This document shows positions 55,542-64,000 of a stretch of DNA of 64,000 bases, one piece after another. Both the position numbers and the translations under genes were made by a program. The DNA comes from CAVSVP01 sp963731125 (GTDB lineage Bacteria > Pseudomonadota > Gammaproteobacteria > Competibacterales > Competibacteraceae). The notes under the pieces were generated by a model. The model was given only the letters and a program-made list of their open reading frames with translations, had not been told where the DNA came from and did not search any database. Each line of letters starts with the position of its first letter. Positions within the stretch are counted from its first letter, which is position 1. The stretch is from the NCBI GenBank assembly GCA_963731125.1, contig CAVSVP010000010.1:124001-188000 (forward strand), read 5' to 3'.

Positions 55542-56684
55542 TTAATGTGCGGGTATGTTATCAATAAAGAGGGTCCGAATGCGTTCCACGGTGCGCTGCG
55601 TATCTCCAAGAGGCGGTGGCGGCGGTCCTGGAGGAAACCGCTGGCCAAGCCAGATAGCTCGGCCGGAGGCGATAAGAGATTGATGGACAAGCCGCACATC
55701 ACGGGTTAACCGGCGCGGAGGAATACGCATCATCTGTCGATATAAAAACGCCTTTAGATGGTCAATCCGCCAGTCTTGCCAGCGCCAGTGCCGAGCGCTG
55801 CTTAACCATGACGGCATTGGCTGAGCGGCACAGGAGTCTCCACTTAAATCGAAGATATAGACCGATTTGCGGGTAGCACAGGCTTCAGCAAGCATTGCTG
55901 TACTGTCGCTTGTTACGATTATAGCGTCGGCTAACGCCAGATAGGCGTAGTACGGATTAACAGCAGTATTCGGTGTCCATCGGAAAAAATGCGTCGGGAC
56001 GCTAATTGCCGCTGCCAAGGAGTCCGCCGGTGAACACGGGGTACGAGCGCTCGTCGTTACCAGCAGCGATCCACCGGTTTCGCTGGCCATGGTGCTTGCC
56101 TTATGTCCCAGGTGTGTCGCTTTCTCATGATCGAAGGCATAAGGACCGCTATAGCCGCCGATTAAAACTGCGATGTACGGTTTGGGCAAGTGGGCCAGAC
56201 GTGGCGCCCATGTCGCTGCCGCCTCGGCAAGCCGGTGCTCGGTCACGCGATGTAGGCTCAATTTATTGTGCAATACATTGGGACGCACAGGAGAACGATA
56301 CTCCGGCACTGTAACAACTAGGTCAAAATTTGCTAAACGGGCCCAGGGGCGGCCGATATGGACATAGCGGGTCATGCCGCCCGTTTGTTTCTGAATCCAC
56401 CTGCACACAGGCTCGTTGCGCATGGCGGCGGAAATCAGCAGATCCGGCCAGGGGGGATTGAGAGGATCGGATTTGTGTCTGACAATCCCGGCAGTGGTAC
56501 TGCCCCGTAGCACGTCCAGACCATAGCCAAACTTTCGGTAAACAAGCCGCTTGATCTCAAAGGGCCAACCTAGCGCTTCCGCCAAGGCGATAATCTGCGA
56601 GTTGTCTCCTGCGCGGTAGCACAATATTGCCCAGACCTTGGGTGGCCAGTTACCACAATTTGTATCAATCGTTTTATGGGACAT
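55542..56684 (-). CDS. ELM1-family putative glycosyltransferase, copy E
   Basis: 380 residues. VWAILCYRAGDNSQIIALAE, PPWPDLLISAAMRNEPVCRW, LIGGYSGPYAFDHEKATH, VTTSARTPCSPA and IIVTSDSTAMLAEACATRKS. In the motif where the other copies have VTGDS, this copy has VTSDS. Same subgroup as copies C and D. Last gene of the island before lptG. Confidence 0.85.
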   Translation of the reverse strand: MSHKTIDTNCGNWPPKVWAILCYRAGDNSQIIALAEALGWPFEIKRLVYRKFGYGLDVLRGSTTAGIVRHKSDPLNPPWPDLLISAAMRNEPVCRWIQKQTGGMTRYVHIGRPWARLANFDLVVTVPEYRSPVRPNVLHNKLSLHRVTEHRLAEAAATWAPRLAHLPKPYIAVLIGGYSGPYAFDHEKATHLGHKASTMASETGGSLLVTTSARTPCSPADSLAAAISVPTHFFRWTPNTAVNPYYAYLALADAIIVTSDSTAMLAEACATRKSVYIFDLSGDSCAAQPMPSWLSSARHWRWQDWRIDHLKAFLYRQMMRIPPRRLTRDVRLVHQSLIASGRAIWLGQRFPPGPPPPPLGDTQRTVERIRTLFIDNIPAH

Positions 56685-57037
56685 GAAATTTAGGCACTAG
56701 CGTAGATAAAACATAAATGCTTTCCACTGTTTAAGAACATGTCAGACGCCAAACCGCCCCCGTAGGAGCGAGCTTGCTCGAGAACTAACCTGGTTGCCCG
56801 TCTCAATCTCGAACAATCTCGCTCCTCCAAAGTAGCCTGTAAAGTGTCTCAGCTAAAGTGGATACCCATAAAAAGAAATCAGGTTTGTCGTGGTTATAAG
56901 TAGTATAGGGAGAAGATAATCGCATTGAAGAGACTCTTTTATATCCGGTAACGTTAAAGTTAAAGTAAAAGTAGGGTTAAAATTCCATACGAAATAAACC
57001 ATCAAGTTGACGGGTAACGAATTTGAATGTCTGCACA
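56685..57037. other. Intergenic region between the island and lptG
   Basis: 353 bases. Holds the second dispersed repeat (separate entry) and an AT-rich stretch with short GTTAAA-like repeats near 56950-56980. No gene is supported. Confidence 0.55.
56737..56868 (-). repeat. Dispersed palindromic repeat, copy 2
   Basis: Inverse-orientation copy of the repeat at 1075-1202, sharing the outer blocks and the palindromic centre (GGAGCGAGCTTGCTCGAGAAC here). It marks the end of the island next to lptG, while copy 1 lies outside the island near smpB. Confidence 0.8.
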
Positions 57038-58105
57038 CTAAAAGACACGGCGCAACAACAGACTGGCAAGACTTAAAAGGATAAGCGCCGGAGTCAGCAC
57101 GGCAACGGGTGCACTTAGATCGAGAAGTACGCCTAAGTTCATGAAGATCTGATTAAGCAGATAAAATGCAATACCCACTATCGAGGCTAACAGTATTCGC
57201 TGTCCTAGGCTGTGCACCCGGGGTAAACCGAACACAAAAGGTATGGAAAGTAGAATCATCACCCCGGTGGAAAAGGGCATGACTAACTTTTGCCATAATG
57301 CCAATTCGTAAGGCTCGGTCAGCTGTTTGCTATTGCGCAGATAGCGGATGTAATGGTAAAGATCCGACGGCGAAAGGCTATCGATGGGAGGTTCCAATAG
57401 GCGGATTTGTTCTTCAGTTAAAAAAGAACTCCAAACTCGACTAGGAAAAGACATAGTAACCAACTCTTGTCCATTGAAGATTTTTTGCTGAACTCCTTGC
57501 AGTATCCAGTGTTCCCGATGACTAATATCAGCGCTTTGTGCATGGGTAAATACCAACAGGCGACCTTTGTCGTCGAACTCATAAATGTCAATATCCGTGG
57601 GAATGCGACCGTGGACAATGGTGTGGATATTGATGAAACGCAGACCGTCGCGGGACCAGAATCCATGTTCGGTGCGCATTGGGCGGGTGCCGGAAACAGC
57701 CATAGACCTTTGCTCATAGGCAAGCTGTTGCAGCGGCGGGACCACAAATTCCGTCAGCGCAGCTACCATCAACATAAGCAAAGCGCCAGTTTTCATGACC
57801 GATAAGCCGATTTGCCATATTGATATTCCCGCGGCCCGCATGGCAATGAGTTCAGAACCGTTAGCCAGTCCCCCCAGGGCGATGCTGCTACCTAGCAAAG
57901 CAGTGACGGGTACCAGATCAAGCATACGCCTAGGCATCATTAAGCTTACAAAAGCGGCTACCTGCCATAGTTGATAGTTGCCTTCGCCCAGATCGTCTAA
58001 CTGTTCCACGAAGTCTAGAAAGACAATCAGGGCAATCAGGATTAGCATGACCAATAAGCAGGCTTTGGCGACACTGATGCCAATATAGCGGTCTATAATT
58101 ATCAT
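57038..58105 (-). CDS. lptG: LPS export permease LptG
   Basis: 355 residues. N-terminal and C-terminal sets of about three membrane helices surround a periplasmic beta-jellyroll region (about 130-250). Landmarks are IIIDRYIGISVAKACLLVM, LMMPRRMLDLVPVTALLG, GSELIAMRAAGIS and PFVFGLPRVHSLGQRI. It pulls LPS out of the inner membrane together with LptF and LptB. lptF, normally just upstream, is not in place: an IS630-type element starts 47 bases before the start codon. Confidence 0.94.
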   Translation of the reverse strand: MIIIDRYIGISVAKACLLVMLILIALIVFLDFVEQLDDLGEGNYQLWQVAAFVSLMMPRRMLDLVPVTALLGSSIALGGLANGSELIAMRAAGISIWQIGLSVMKTGALLMLMVAALTEFVVPPLQQLAYEQRSMAVSGTRPMRTEHGFWSRDGLRFINIHTIVHGRIPTDIDIYEFDDKGRLLVFTHAQSADISHREHWILQGVQQKIFNGQELVTMSFPSRVWSSFLTEEQIRLLEPPIDSLSPSDLYHYIRYLRNSKQLTEPYELALWQKLVMPFSTGVMILLSIPFVFGLPRVHSLGQRILLASIVGIAFYLLNQIFMNLGVLLDLSAPVAVLTPALILLSLASLLLRRVF

Positions 58106-58151
58106 ATAGTTTTTCAGGTAAATAATTTCTTGGAGCGTGCCGGATAGAGGC

Positions 58152-59438
58152 TCAAGCGACGCCGGCGGCGGTGCGTAATTTCTTCATCACGCGGATAACC
58201 TGGGTGGCATCGTCGAGATAGGGGTGGAATACCTCCAGGACCGAGGCACGCAGCTCCTCAAAGGTGTTAAAATACTTTAGATGAGTCGCGTCCTTCTTGG
58301 TGTTTCGCCAGCGCTTTTCGATCGGATTGTAATCGGGCGAGAATGCCGGCAGGGGCACAATCGATAACCGCCGGGCGTGATCGGCTTTAACTTGGTTGAC
58401 CTCGCGACTGCGGTGGTAGGAGACGCTATTCTCGATCAGGATGATCGGTGTGTCGAACCGCGCCAGGAGTTGCTGGAGGAACGCCACATAGCTGGCGCTA
58501 TTGAACCGAGCGCTGCCTTCTGCTGCCTCCTGCAACCGGCGTTGATAGCGGGTGCGGCAATCGACACCGAGCACGGCGTCCCAGGCGTGCTGAAATCGCT
58601 CTTGAGTCGGATAGCTGAGACCCTTCAACGGGGCCAATGGCGCGACAATCTCGGCCGGCACCCCGTCGGCTTTGAGCTGCTTAAGGGCTTTGGGCGTCAG
58701 GGTGTAAACCAGCGCCTCGTGGTAGGCAAACGCCCCCCCGAAGAAACTGATCGCCCCGAACATCTTCAACCCCTTTCGAATCCCCCGGGTCTTGACCACC
58801 GGCTGTTGGCCGCGCACCGCCCAGGTGTGGCTCAACGAGCCCCACATCGCAAACGAGACTTCCTCGGCGAACAACATCACCGCTCCGGTCGCTTTGGCCT
58901 GCGCCAACCGCTTTGGCCAAGTCTGCTCCACCCACTGCCGACGCGCCTGCTCGTACGCCGCTTCGTCGCTGCGATCACTGATAAAACGGGCCTTCTGATA
59001 GCTCAGTCCCAGCTTCTTGAGCAACGTGCTCAGGTCCCGGGGGTGGTAGCGAATCCCAAACCGCCGCCAGATCAGTTCCGCCATCATCGCCGGGTTCCAC
59101 ACCCCGCAGCGAAACCCATTGGCCTCCGGTCCTTTCTCCACCCATGCCCGCACCTGCCGCCTCTGCTCCTTCGTCAGCTTCGCCTTGCGCCCCCGACCCT
59201 GATCGGGCTGACCCCGCAACCATGCCAGCCCTTGCACCATAAACCGCCTTAGCCAGTTATCCACCGTCTTCACACTGACCCCCAGCAGCTTCCCAATCTC
59301 CTCCCAGGGTTTCCCCTCGTGAATCCACAGCAGCCCCTGCGCCAGCTTGTACAGCCGCAGATTATTCAACTCGTGCGCCCGAACCCGCTCCTTTTCTAGC
59401 TCCTCCACGGTGGCTTTTGAATACGACAGTGATATCAT
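58152..59438 (-). CDS. IS630-family transposase with altered catalytic residues
   Basis: 428 residues. Helix-turn-helix near 35-70 (EEIGKLLGVSVKTVDNWLRR), then the DDE domain with SPDYNPIEKRWRNTKKDATH holding the final Glu. The first catalytic position reads FAEEVSFAMWG where Asp-Glu is usual, and the second reads IILIENSVSYH where an Asp is usual. Both changes may abolish activity. A segment of about 70 residues (near 250-320) is longer than in many relatives. Terminal repeats were not found. Confidence 0.85.
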   Translation of the reverse strand: MISLSYSKATVEELEKERVRAHELNNLRLYKLAQGLLWIHEGKPWEEIGKLLGVSVKTVDNWLRRFMVQGLAWLRGQPDQGRGRKAKLTKEQRRQVRAWVEKGPEANGFRCGVWNPAMMAELIWRRFGIRYHPRDLSTLLKKLGLSYQKARFISDRSDEAAYEQARRQWVEQTWPKRLAQAKATGAVMLFAEEVSFAMWGSLSHTWAVRGQQPVVKTRGIRKGLKMFGAISFFGGAFAYHEALVYTLTPKALKQLKADGVPAEIVAPLAPLKGLSYPTQERFQHAWDAVLGVDCRTRYQRRLQEAAEGSARFNSASYVAFLQQLLARFDTPIILIENSVSYHRSREVNQVKADHARRLSIVPLPAFSPDYNPIEKRWRNTKKDATHLKYFNTFEELRASVLEVFHPYLDDATQVIRVMKKLRTAAGVA

Positions 59439-59519
59439 GCGTTACCTCCGGTTGATCTGGTAGTGTTCGTCCGGTGTTGGAACCTTGAATTCTACTAAAC
59501 AACTGGGGGGTTCGGTGCG

Positions 59520-59628
59520 CTGACCGGAAACTAAATTTCTGAAAATCTATATGTTTGGCCAGCTCCACAGACAAGGCTTCCAATTGCGCGGGATCCACGG
59601 TGTCAGCTTTTCCAAATGGTACACTCAT
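59520..59628 (-). pseudogene. 5' fragment of an unidentified gene
   Basis: ATG 59628 with GAGGAGAG upstream starts MSVPFGKADTVDPAQLEALS and reads ELAKHIDFQKFSFRS before running into IS630-adjacent sequence, where the frame loses meaning. About 35-40 residues only. Not recognised. Probably a host gene cut by the IS630 insertion. Confidence 0.35.
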
Positions 59629-59683
59629 CGATGCTCTCCTCATTTCCTATTGCCTTTCAGTGTTAACGAGAATGAGCATTTAC

Positions 59684-61272
59684 CTCGATGTTCAAGTTAG
59701 AATTTTATAATATTCAAATATTCTGATTTTATTCCTGCGGCTCATCTAAGCCTTCGCTTGTGCGTGCTGAGCACGATACTTCAATGAGGCCGTGGGCTCC
59801 AGTCGTCCCCAGTCGCGCAGATGCAGATGCTTTTTCGACGGTTGCAGAGGAAATAGCGGTCGAATCGCTTGAGTCAGCTGGTCGAGTTTATCGGCAAAGG
59901 CATCGCCGTCGAGCCACTCTTGAAGCCAAGCGACCAGGGCGTCCATTTGTAGGCGGCGTTGGAGGCTACCGATGGTCGACACAGGTTGCCGTTGGTCCAC
60001 GCGGGCTTGTTGGTCAGGGTGAAGGAGGAGGCAGTGATCGCACAGTAGGCTCAGGGCCAGGCCTCTGCTTGACCCCGCATCACCAGGCTGTTTGGTCGCC
60101 TGCCCCCACCCTTCATAGACTTTCAAGTCCTCAATGGCCACTTCCACGAGCCACCGGCCCGTATGCGCTTGTACAATATCCAGGGTCCGCCAACTGAGTT
60201 CGGAAGCCACCAGGTAACGATAATCGCGCTGATCCGGATAGCGAATGGCCACCACAAAGCGTTTGCAACCGTGGGCCTCGACATACCGCCGGGCGCTGCT
60301 GACCCAGACCTCGATTCGCTCGCCGCCGCGAACGCAAATCGTTTGGGGCACCCCCGGATAGGCGCGGAAGTACGCGTCCAAGCGCCAACTCCGTCCCCGG
60401 TAGTGCTCCTTCTGATTGTGCCGCAATTGGCTGATGACCTGCCGCTCGCCCCACGGCTTGGCGGCCTGGGCCATAAACACCGCATTCCCATCGAGGGCCT
60501 CGGCCAGGATCGCTTTGCCCTTCACCTTCGGGTGGTCATGGGCAAATTGCTCCAGCAACCCCACCGCGAGCTGAGGTTTGCTCGGATAGGCCGGGTTATC
60601 GGGCGGCGGCGCCGGACGCTTAGATTTGCTCACCCCTTGGCGCTTTAGCCGCTTATCCGCTTTCGCCCAGGCGCTATAGGCCGGATCCGGTGGGTAGAAC
60701 GCGAAGCCTACCAGGATCGTCACCACCGGCGTGACCAACACCAGAAATACCACCTCTTGACCCCTCATCGTGCCCGTCCCCGGCTTGTCCTTAACATAAT
60801 GCACATGGGGAATCCGCGTGGTCACCTTCGCGCGTCGCTTGCCCGTGTCGTCCAATACCAACACCCCTTCCCAGGTACCAACGCTGTCCAACCACAGCCT
60901 CACACTCAGAACCAGTAACAGGTCCCAGGGCATCGGTCCCCGAAAATACCACGATAACAACGCCTCGGAATACTGGCCCAACCCGGCTCGGACAAACTTT
61001 TTCCAGCATACCGATTCGGTGACGATAATTCCCATCAAGCAAAATGATAACCATGCTTTCTGACCCGGGCTCAGTCGCGCTTTCGGCTGATGTGATGCTA
61101 GGCGGGCGCCCAATTGCTCGACATAGGCCTCGACAAACGGTAACGGGTTGCCCATGATCATGGCTTTCACCCTCAAACTCGTGGATCCTTAACTTTAAGT
61201 ATGGTCAGGTCTGAGAAAAATAGAAACTCAATGAAAATCCGAATATTCTAATTCACTAACTTGAACATCGAG
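59684..61272 (-). mobile_element. Insertion sequence with 17-bp inverted repeats
   Basis: 1589 bases between CTCGATGTTCAAGTTAG (59684-59700) and its exact reverse complement (61256-61272). Five-base direct repeats TTTAC flank it (59679-59683 and 61273-61277), so the target-site duplication is intact and insertion is recent. Confidence 0.93.
59746..61176 (-). CDS. Transposase of the IS at 59684-61272
   Basis: 476 residues. EGVLVLDDTGKRRAK holds the first catalytic Asp region, ILAEALDGNAVFM a middle region, and WLVEVAIEDLKVYEGWGQAT the final Glu region in an IS4/IS701-like layout. Start codon MRVKAM or one of two nearby ATG. Intact reading frame. Confidence 0.88.
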   Translation of the reverse strand: MRVKAMIMGNPLPFVEAYVEQLGARLASHQPKARLSPGQKAWLSFCLMGIIVTESVCWKKFVRAGLGQYSEALLSWYFRGPMPWDLLLVLSVRLWLDSVGTWEGVLVLDDTGKRRAKVTTRIPHVHYVKDKPGTGTMRGQEVVFLVLVTPVVTILVGFAFYPPDPAYSAWAKADKRLKRQGVSKSKRPAPPPDNPAYPSKPQLAVGLLEQFAHDHPKVKGKAILAEALDGNAVFMAQAAKPWGERQVISQLRHNQKEHYRGRSWRLDAYFRAYPGVPQTICVRGGERIEVWVSSARRYVEAHGCKRFVVAIRYPDQRDYRYLVASELSWRTLDIVQAHTGRWLVEVAIEDLKVYEGWGQATKQPGDAGSSRGLALSLLCDHCLLLHPDQQARVDQRQPVSTIGSLQRRLQMDALVAWLQEWLDGDAFADKLDQLTQAIRPLFPLQPSKKHLHLRDWGRLEPTASLKYRAQHAQAKA

Positions 61273-61297
61273 TTTACACAATCTAATGTACAGTCTC

Positions 61298-62522
61298 TGA
61301 GAAGTAATTCAACATAGTCAGTGCATATGGTTATCAACCCAGTTGTGCATTTTGCGGCGTGTCCAGGACCAGTGAAACGGATGGGCAAGCAGGTCGTTGT
61401 ATTCGAGCCAAGCGGTTTGCAGGTGATGGATCAAGTCAGCCCGGCTCGCCCAGTCGCCCCGTTTGAGGTAGCGCTCGGCGAACGCCCTGAGCAGCAACTC
61501 GGCTTGGTTGAGCCACGATGCGTGCGCCGGCGTCAGCAGTACGCGCACCTTCTGGCGATGCCGGCGCACGCATTGCGCGGTCATTCCACTGGTGTGGCTC
61601 GGACCGCCGTCCCAGATCACATGAATACGACGCCTCTCCCGCAGGGCCTCGAACAGCTCATCGAGGATAGGGATCAGATGCGCGCTGTCGTTGCGCTCCA
61701 GACACCAGCCCCGCATGGTCCCGTCATGCACAAACAGGGCTCCGAGGAAGTTCACCGTGCCATGGCGGGTGTATTCGAACGCTTGGTGTACGATCTGCCC
61801 GGTGCGCATCGGAACTTTGGCTACGCGCCGTTCAATCGCCTGCAGGTGTGGCTTCTCGTCCAGACAGACGACGACCTCGTCATGCTCGTGCAGCCAATCA
61901 ATCCTTTCGTAGCACCACAAGATTTTGCTCGCCCGCTCGACGACCGTCCTGTCCAAGCGTGGTGTCTTCCAGTAGCGCGAGCGGTACGGCTGAAGATCAG
62001 CTCCGCGCAGGATGAGCGAGACCGTCGAATGCGCGATCTGCGGGACGATGCCCTGGCGCACCGCGGCTTTAGCCAGGGTGCGCGTCGACCAATGCGTCAT
62101 CGAGAGGCCGACACCCGCCGGCTCGCAGCAGCCCAGCTGCTCGATGCGCACGCCAACCAGGGGGGGGAAAGGCGGCGCGGGCGGCCGGTACGCGGGGCGT
62201 CGGCCAGAGCCTCAAGACCACGCTGCTCGAAGCGTCGACACAGGTGCCAGATACTCGAGCGGTCCATCTCCACGTGGGCGGCTAACTGCTCAACCACCGT
62301 ACCGGCGTCCGCCATGGCGAGCAAGACCCGAGCACGTCGGGCAATCCGTTGCTCAACCCGGCCGTCTCGTACGAGAGCACGCAGGGCAGCGCGATCAGCC
62401 TCGGACAAGCAAACTCCATGGGGCTGACGTCGTCTCATTGCGCTCACCTCGCATACCAAACTACCATGAGTTGAGGGTAGAAGTCGCCGCTATGGTTTGC
62501 AACTATGTTGAATTACTTCTCA
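61298..62522 (-). mobile_element. IS630-family insertion sequence (two-ORF type)
   Basis: Perfect 21-base inverted repeats at 61298-61318 and 62502-62522 (both begin TGAGAAGTAATTC reading inward). ACAGTC occurs just outside both ends but with different spacing, so a clean target duplication is not shown. Only about 20 bases separate it from the previous IS. On the right side it cuts an ISKra4-type transposase gene. Confidence 0.88.
61318..62459 (-). CDS. IS630 transposase, two overlapping frames (orfA 62459-62097, orfB 62151-61318)
   Basis: orfA has the helix-turn-helix part (IARRARVLLAMADAGTVVEQ, SSIWHLCRRFEQRGLEAL). orfB has the DDE part with VVCLDEKPHLQA, VIWDGGPSH and WLNQAELLLRAFAERYL, all three acidic residues present. 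The frames join at a C8 run (62160-62167, plus-strand G) by a -1 step, giving GRPRRLSPP followed by LVGVRIEQLG. Programmed slippage is possible and a one-base indel is the alternative. Confidence 0.85.
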
Positions 62523-63576
62523 AACAGTCCACTAGCGAGTGCGGTGGAAGCGTTTTGGTCGAGTCGTGCGCCGGCGCCGGTGGCGCACGACGAGCAGATG
62601 GGTGGTCTGTAGTGCCGATGGCAAAGGAGTGGTGATGCGGCGTACGGTCACCGAGGTCGATGCCAACGCGGCGGCAGGGGCTGAGGCCGCGGCGGCAGAG
62701 GTCGAACCGGGCGGCAAGAAAATGGCCTTGATCGGTGCGGTCTATACCATCGCGCCCCCTGTTCGCACCCCTGAGCAGGTGCTTAAGGCGCTCTTTGCGC
62801 CGCCGCCATGGACCGGGGCAAAGCCGCCACTGCGGCCCAAGCCGCTGCACAAATATGTCCGTGCCAGCCTGGCGCGCGATGCGCAGGATACCATGGCGCC
62901 GTCCTATGCGAGTATCTTCCCCTGGCTCGCCCAGGAACAGCGCCAACGCAATCCCACCGGCCAACACCCGGTGGTGGTGCTGATGGATGGTCAAAAGTCC
63001 CTGTGGACCAGAGCCGAACAGGCGTTTGCGGGCGTGCCCCATGTGGAAGTATTGGATCTGCTACACGTCCTGGGCTACGTCTGGGATGCGGTCGAGCTAT
63101 TCTACCCCCATCGGGAAGGCGCAGGTTTGGAGGCCGTGAAGCAGCAGCGCCTGAGTGTCGTGACCCAACAGGCCGAACAACTCCTCAACGGCCAGGTACC
63201 GGCGGTGATGCGCCGTCTCTGTGCCCAAACACACACCCTCAACACCACCCAACACCAAACCCTGGACGATATCGTTGGTTATTTCCGCAACCATGCGTCG
63301 CGCATGCAGTATGACCCGTACCTTCAAGCCGGCTATCCCATCGCCTCGGGGGTGATCGAGGGGGCGTGTCGGCATGTCGTCTGTGATCGGATGGAGCGCT
63401 CCGGCATGCGCTGGGTGATGCCCGGGGCAAAGGCCATGCTCGGGTTGCGCTGTATCGGCATCAATCAGGACTGGGAGGCGTTTATGAAATTCTATATTGA
63501 ACGCGAAAACCAACGACTCTACCCCGTGAGGGCGGCCAATGACGAAACGTTCTTACCCGATCGACTGGTCGCCTAA
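62523..63576 (+). pseudogene. ISKra4-family transposase remnant (N-terminus missing)
   Basis: The reading frame keeps SADGKGVVMRR, VVLMDGQKSLWTRAEQ and YPIASGVIEGACRHVVCDRM plus RSGMRWVMPGAKAMLGLR, typical of ISKra4 transposases. The N-terminal half is lost at the IS630 edge, and a frameshift near 62600-62610 separates SAVEAFWSSRAPAPVAHDEQ from VVCSADGKG. Inactive remnant. Confidence 0.82.
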
Positions 63577-63935
63577 AAACGGTCGCCTAAAGCGACAGCG
63601 GAAGGCGGGTTATACCCTCCGCGACGTGATGGCTCCCTTGATCGGTGCACTCACCTATTGAGGGATAACCCGTCGGCTTCGTAAAGTGCAGGAGGAGCCT
63701 GGCCTGAGCGATCCAGGCCGGCGCAGGGGAGAGGTGTGGCCCTCTCCCCGGAAGAAACCCCTTAATTTTGCGCATCTTGGGGCACTGCAAAAGTCGAGTT
63801 ATAAGCATAACGATCGCCCCCTGCCAGTTTCCAATCCGGAAACTATTTCGTGCACAGTCCTTAGTTGATTGCTGCACGTCGTGCCCGATGAGGAGCACCT
63901 TTAAAGGGCTGGCCTCATAACCCTTGAGGTGAAGT
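63577..63935. other. Region after the ISKra4 remnant with several inverted repeats
   Basis: No gene supported. Inverted repeat GGGTTATACCCTC (63608-63620) and GAGGGATAACCC (63660-63671) may mark the ISKra4 end. A perfect nine-base stem GGGGAGAGG / CCTCTCCCC with loop TGTGGC lies at 63726-63749, and a smaller stem GGCCTG / CAGGCC at 63701-63719. Confidence 0.5.
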
Positions 63936-64000
63936 GTGCAGGAGCGCGTAGTGTGGGAAATCCGCATGCTGCGTGCGATGTGGCAGGGATTGAAAACGGG
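63936..64000 (+). CDS. Possible start of an ORF running off the window
   Basis: GTG 63936 after an in-frame stop begins QERVVWEIRMLRAMWQGLKT and continues past the end. Too short to identify. Might belong to another mobile element or intron-encoded protein. Confidence 0.2.
   Translation, partial: MQERVVWEIRMLRAMWQGLKT

Noticed and set aside
58377..59252. Long plus-strand reading frame opposite the IS630 transposase
   Set aside because: The protein has no recognisable motif and mirrors the transposase codons.
58130..59520. Terminal inverted repeats of the first IS630 element
   Set aside because: Only a short CCGGA similarity was found between the two sides, not enough to define the ends.
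61321..62427. Long plus-strand reading frame across the IS630 element
   Set aside because: It is antisense to orfA and orfB, which carry clear transposase motifs.
63587..63967. 126-residue minus-strand frame at the end
   Set aside because: No motif, no ribosome site, and it crosses several inverted repeats that look non-coding.

Overview
The window comes from a gammaproteobacterium. The evidence is the order ssrA-smpB / ratA-ratB / bamE / fur / recN / nadK / hrcA-grpE-dnaK-dnaJ / yfjD-ypjD / ffh, together with lptG. A CIRCE-controlled hrcA and the tmRNA tag ANDDNYALAA fit an environmental, Chromatiales-like lineage better than an enteric one. The genus cannot be fixed from the sequence alone.

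Layout. (1) 1-15.8 kb is a housekeeping block: trans-translation (ssrA, smpB), RatA/RatB, BamE, Fur, RecN, NAD kinase, the HrcA/GrpE/DnaK/DnaJ heat-shock operon with a perfect CIRCE and a sigma-32-like promoter, a CorB-type CBS membrane protein, YpjD and the SRP GTPase Ffh. A transposase remnant is fused in frame to the end of ratB. (2) 15.8-56.7 kb is a large accessory island for cell-surface glycan and lipid decoration. It holds five ELM1-family putative glycosyltransferases, four copies of a GT8-like family (one frameshifted), five sulfotransferases, four GT4 and two GT2 glycosyltransferases, further GT8 and DUF115-like proteins (once fused, once as two overlapping genes), three 2OG-Fe(II) oxygenases plus an Asp/Asn beta-hydroxylase-like protein, two methyltransferases, one ABC exporter, and a lipid set (LpxL-like acyltransferase, diacylglycerol kinase, nucleotidyltransferase-fold protein, PAP2 protein). 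Genes point in both directions, many pairs overlap or converge, and several are paralogous duplicates, so the island looks like a diversified and still rearranging locus. (3) 56.7-64 kb has lptG followed by a pile of insertion sequences (two IS630-type, one IS with 17-bp inverted repeats and 5-bp target duplication, and an ISKra4-like remnant).

How the genes may work together (inference): GT4/GT2/GT8 enzymes build a glycan, sulfotransferases and oxygenases modify it, an MsbA-like ABC protein exports it, and the ELM1, diacylglycerol kinase, nucleotidyltransferase, PAP2 and acyltransferase genes suggest that the carrier or product is a special glycolipid. The strongest structural hints are the DUF115-GT8 fusion versus split pair, the repeated sulfotransferase plus GT8-like module, and an inverted duplication of a GT8-like/ELM1 module around the lipid genes.

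Several single-base frameshifts lie in homopolymer runs. Some may be sequencing errors and some may be real decay or programmed frameshifting.
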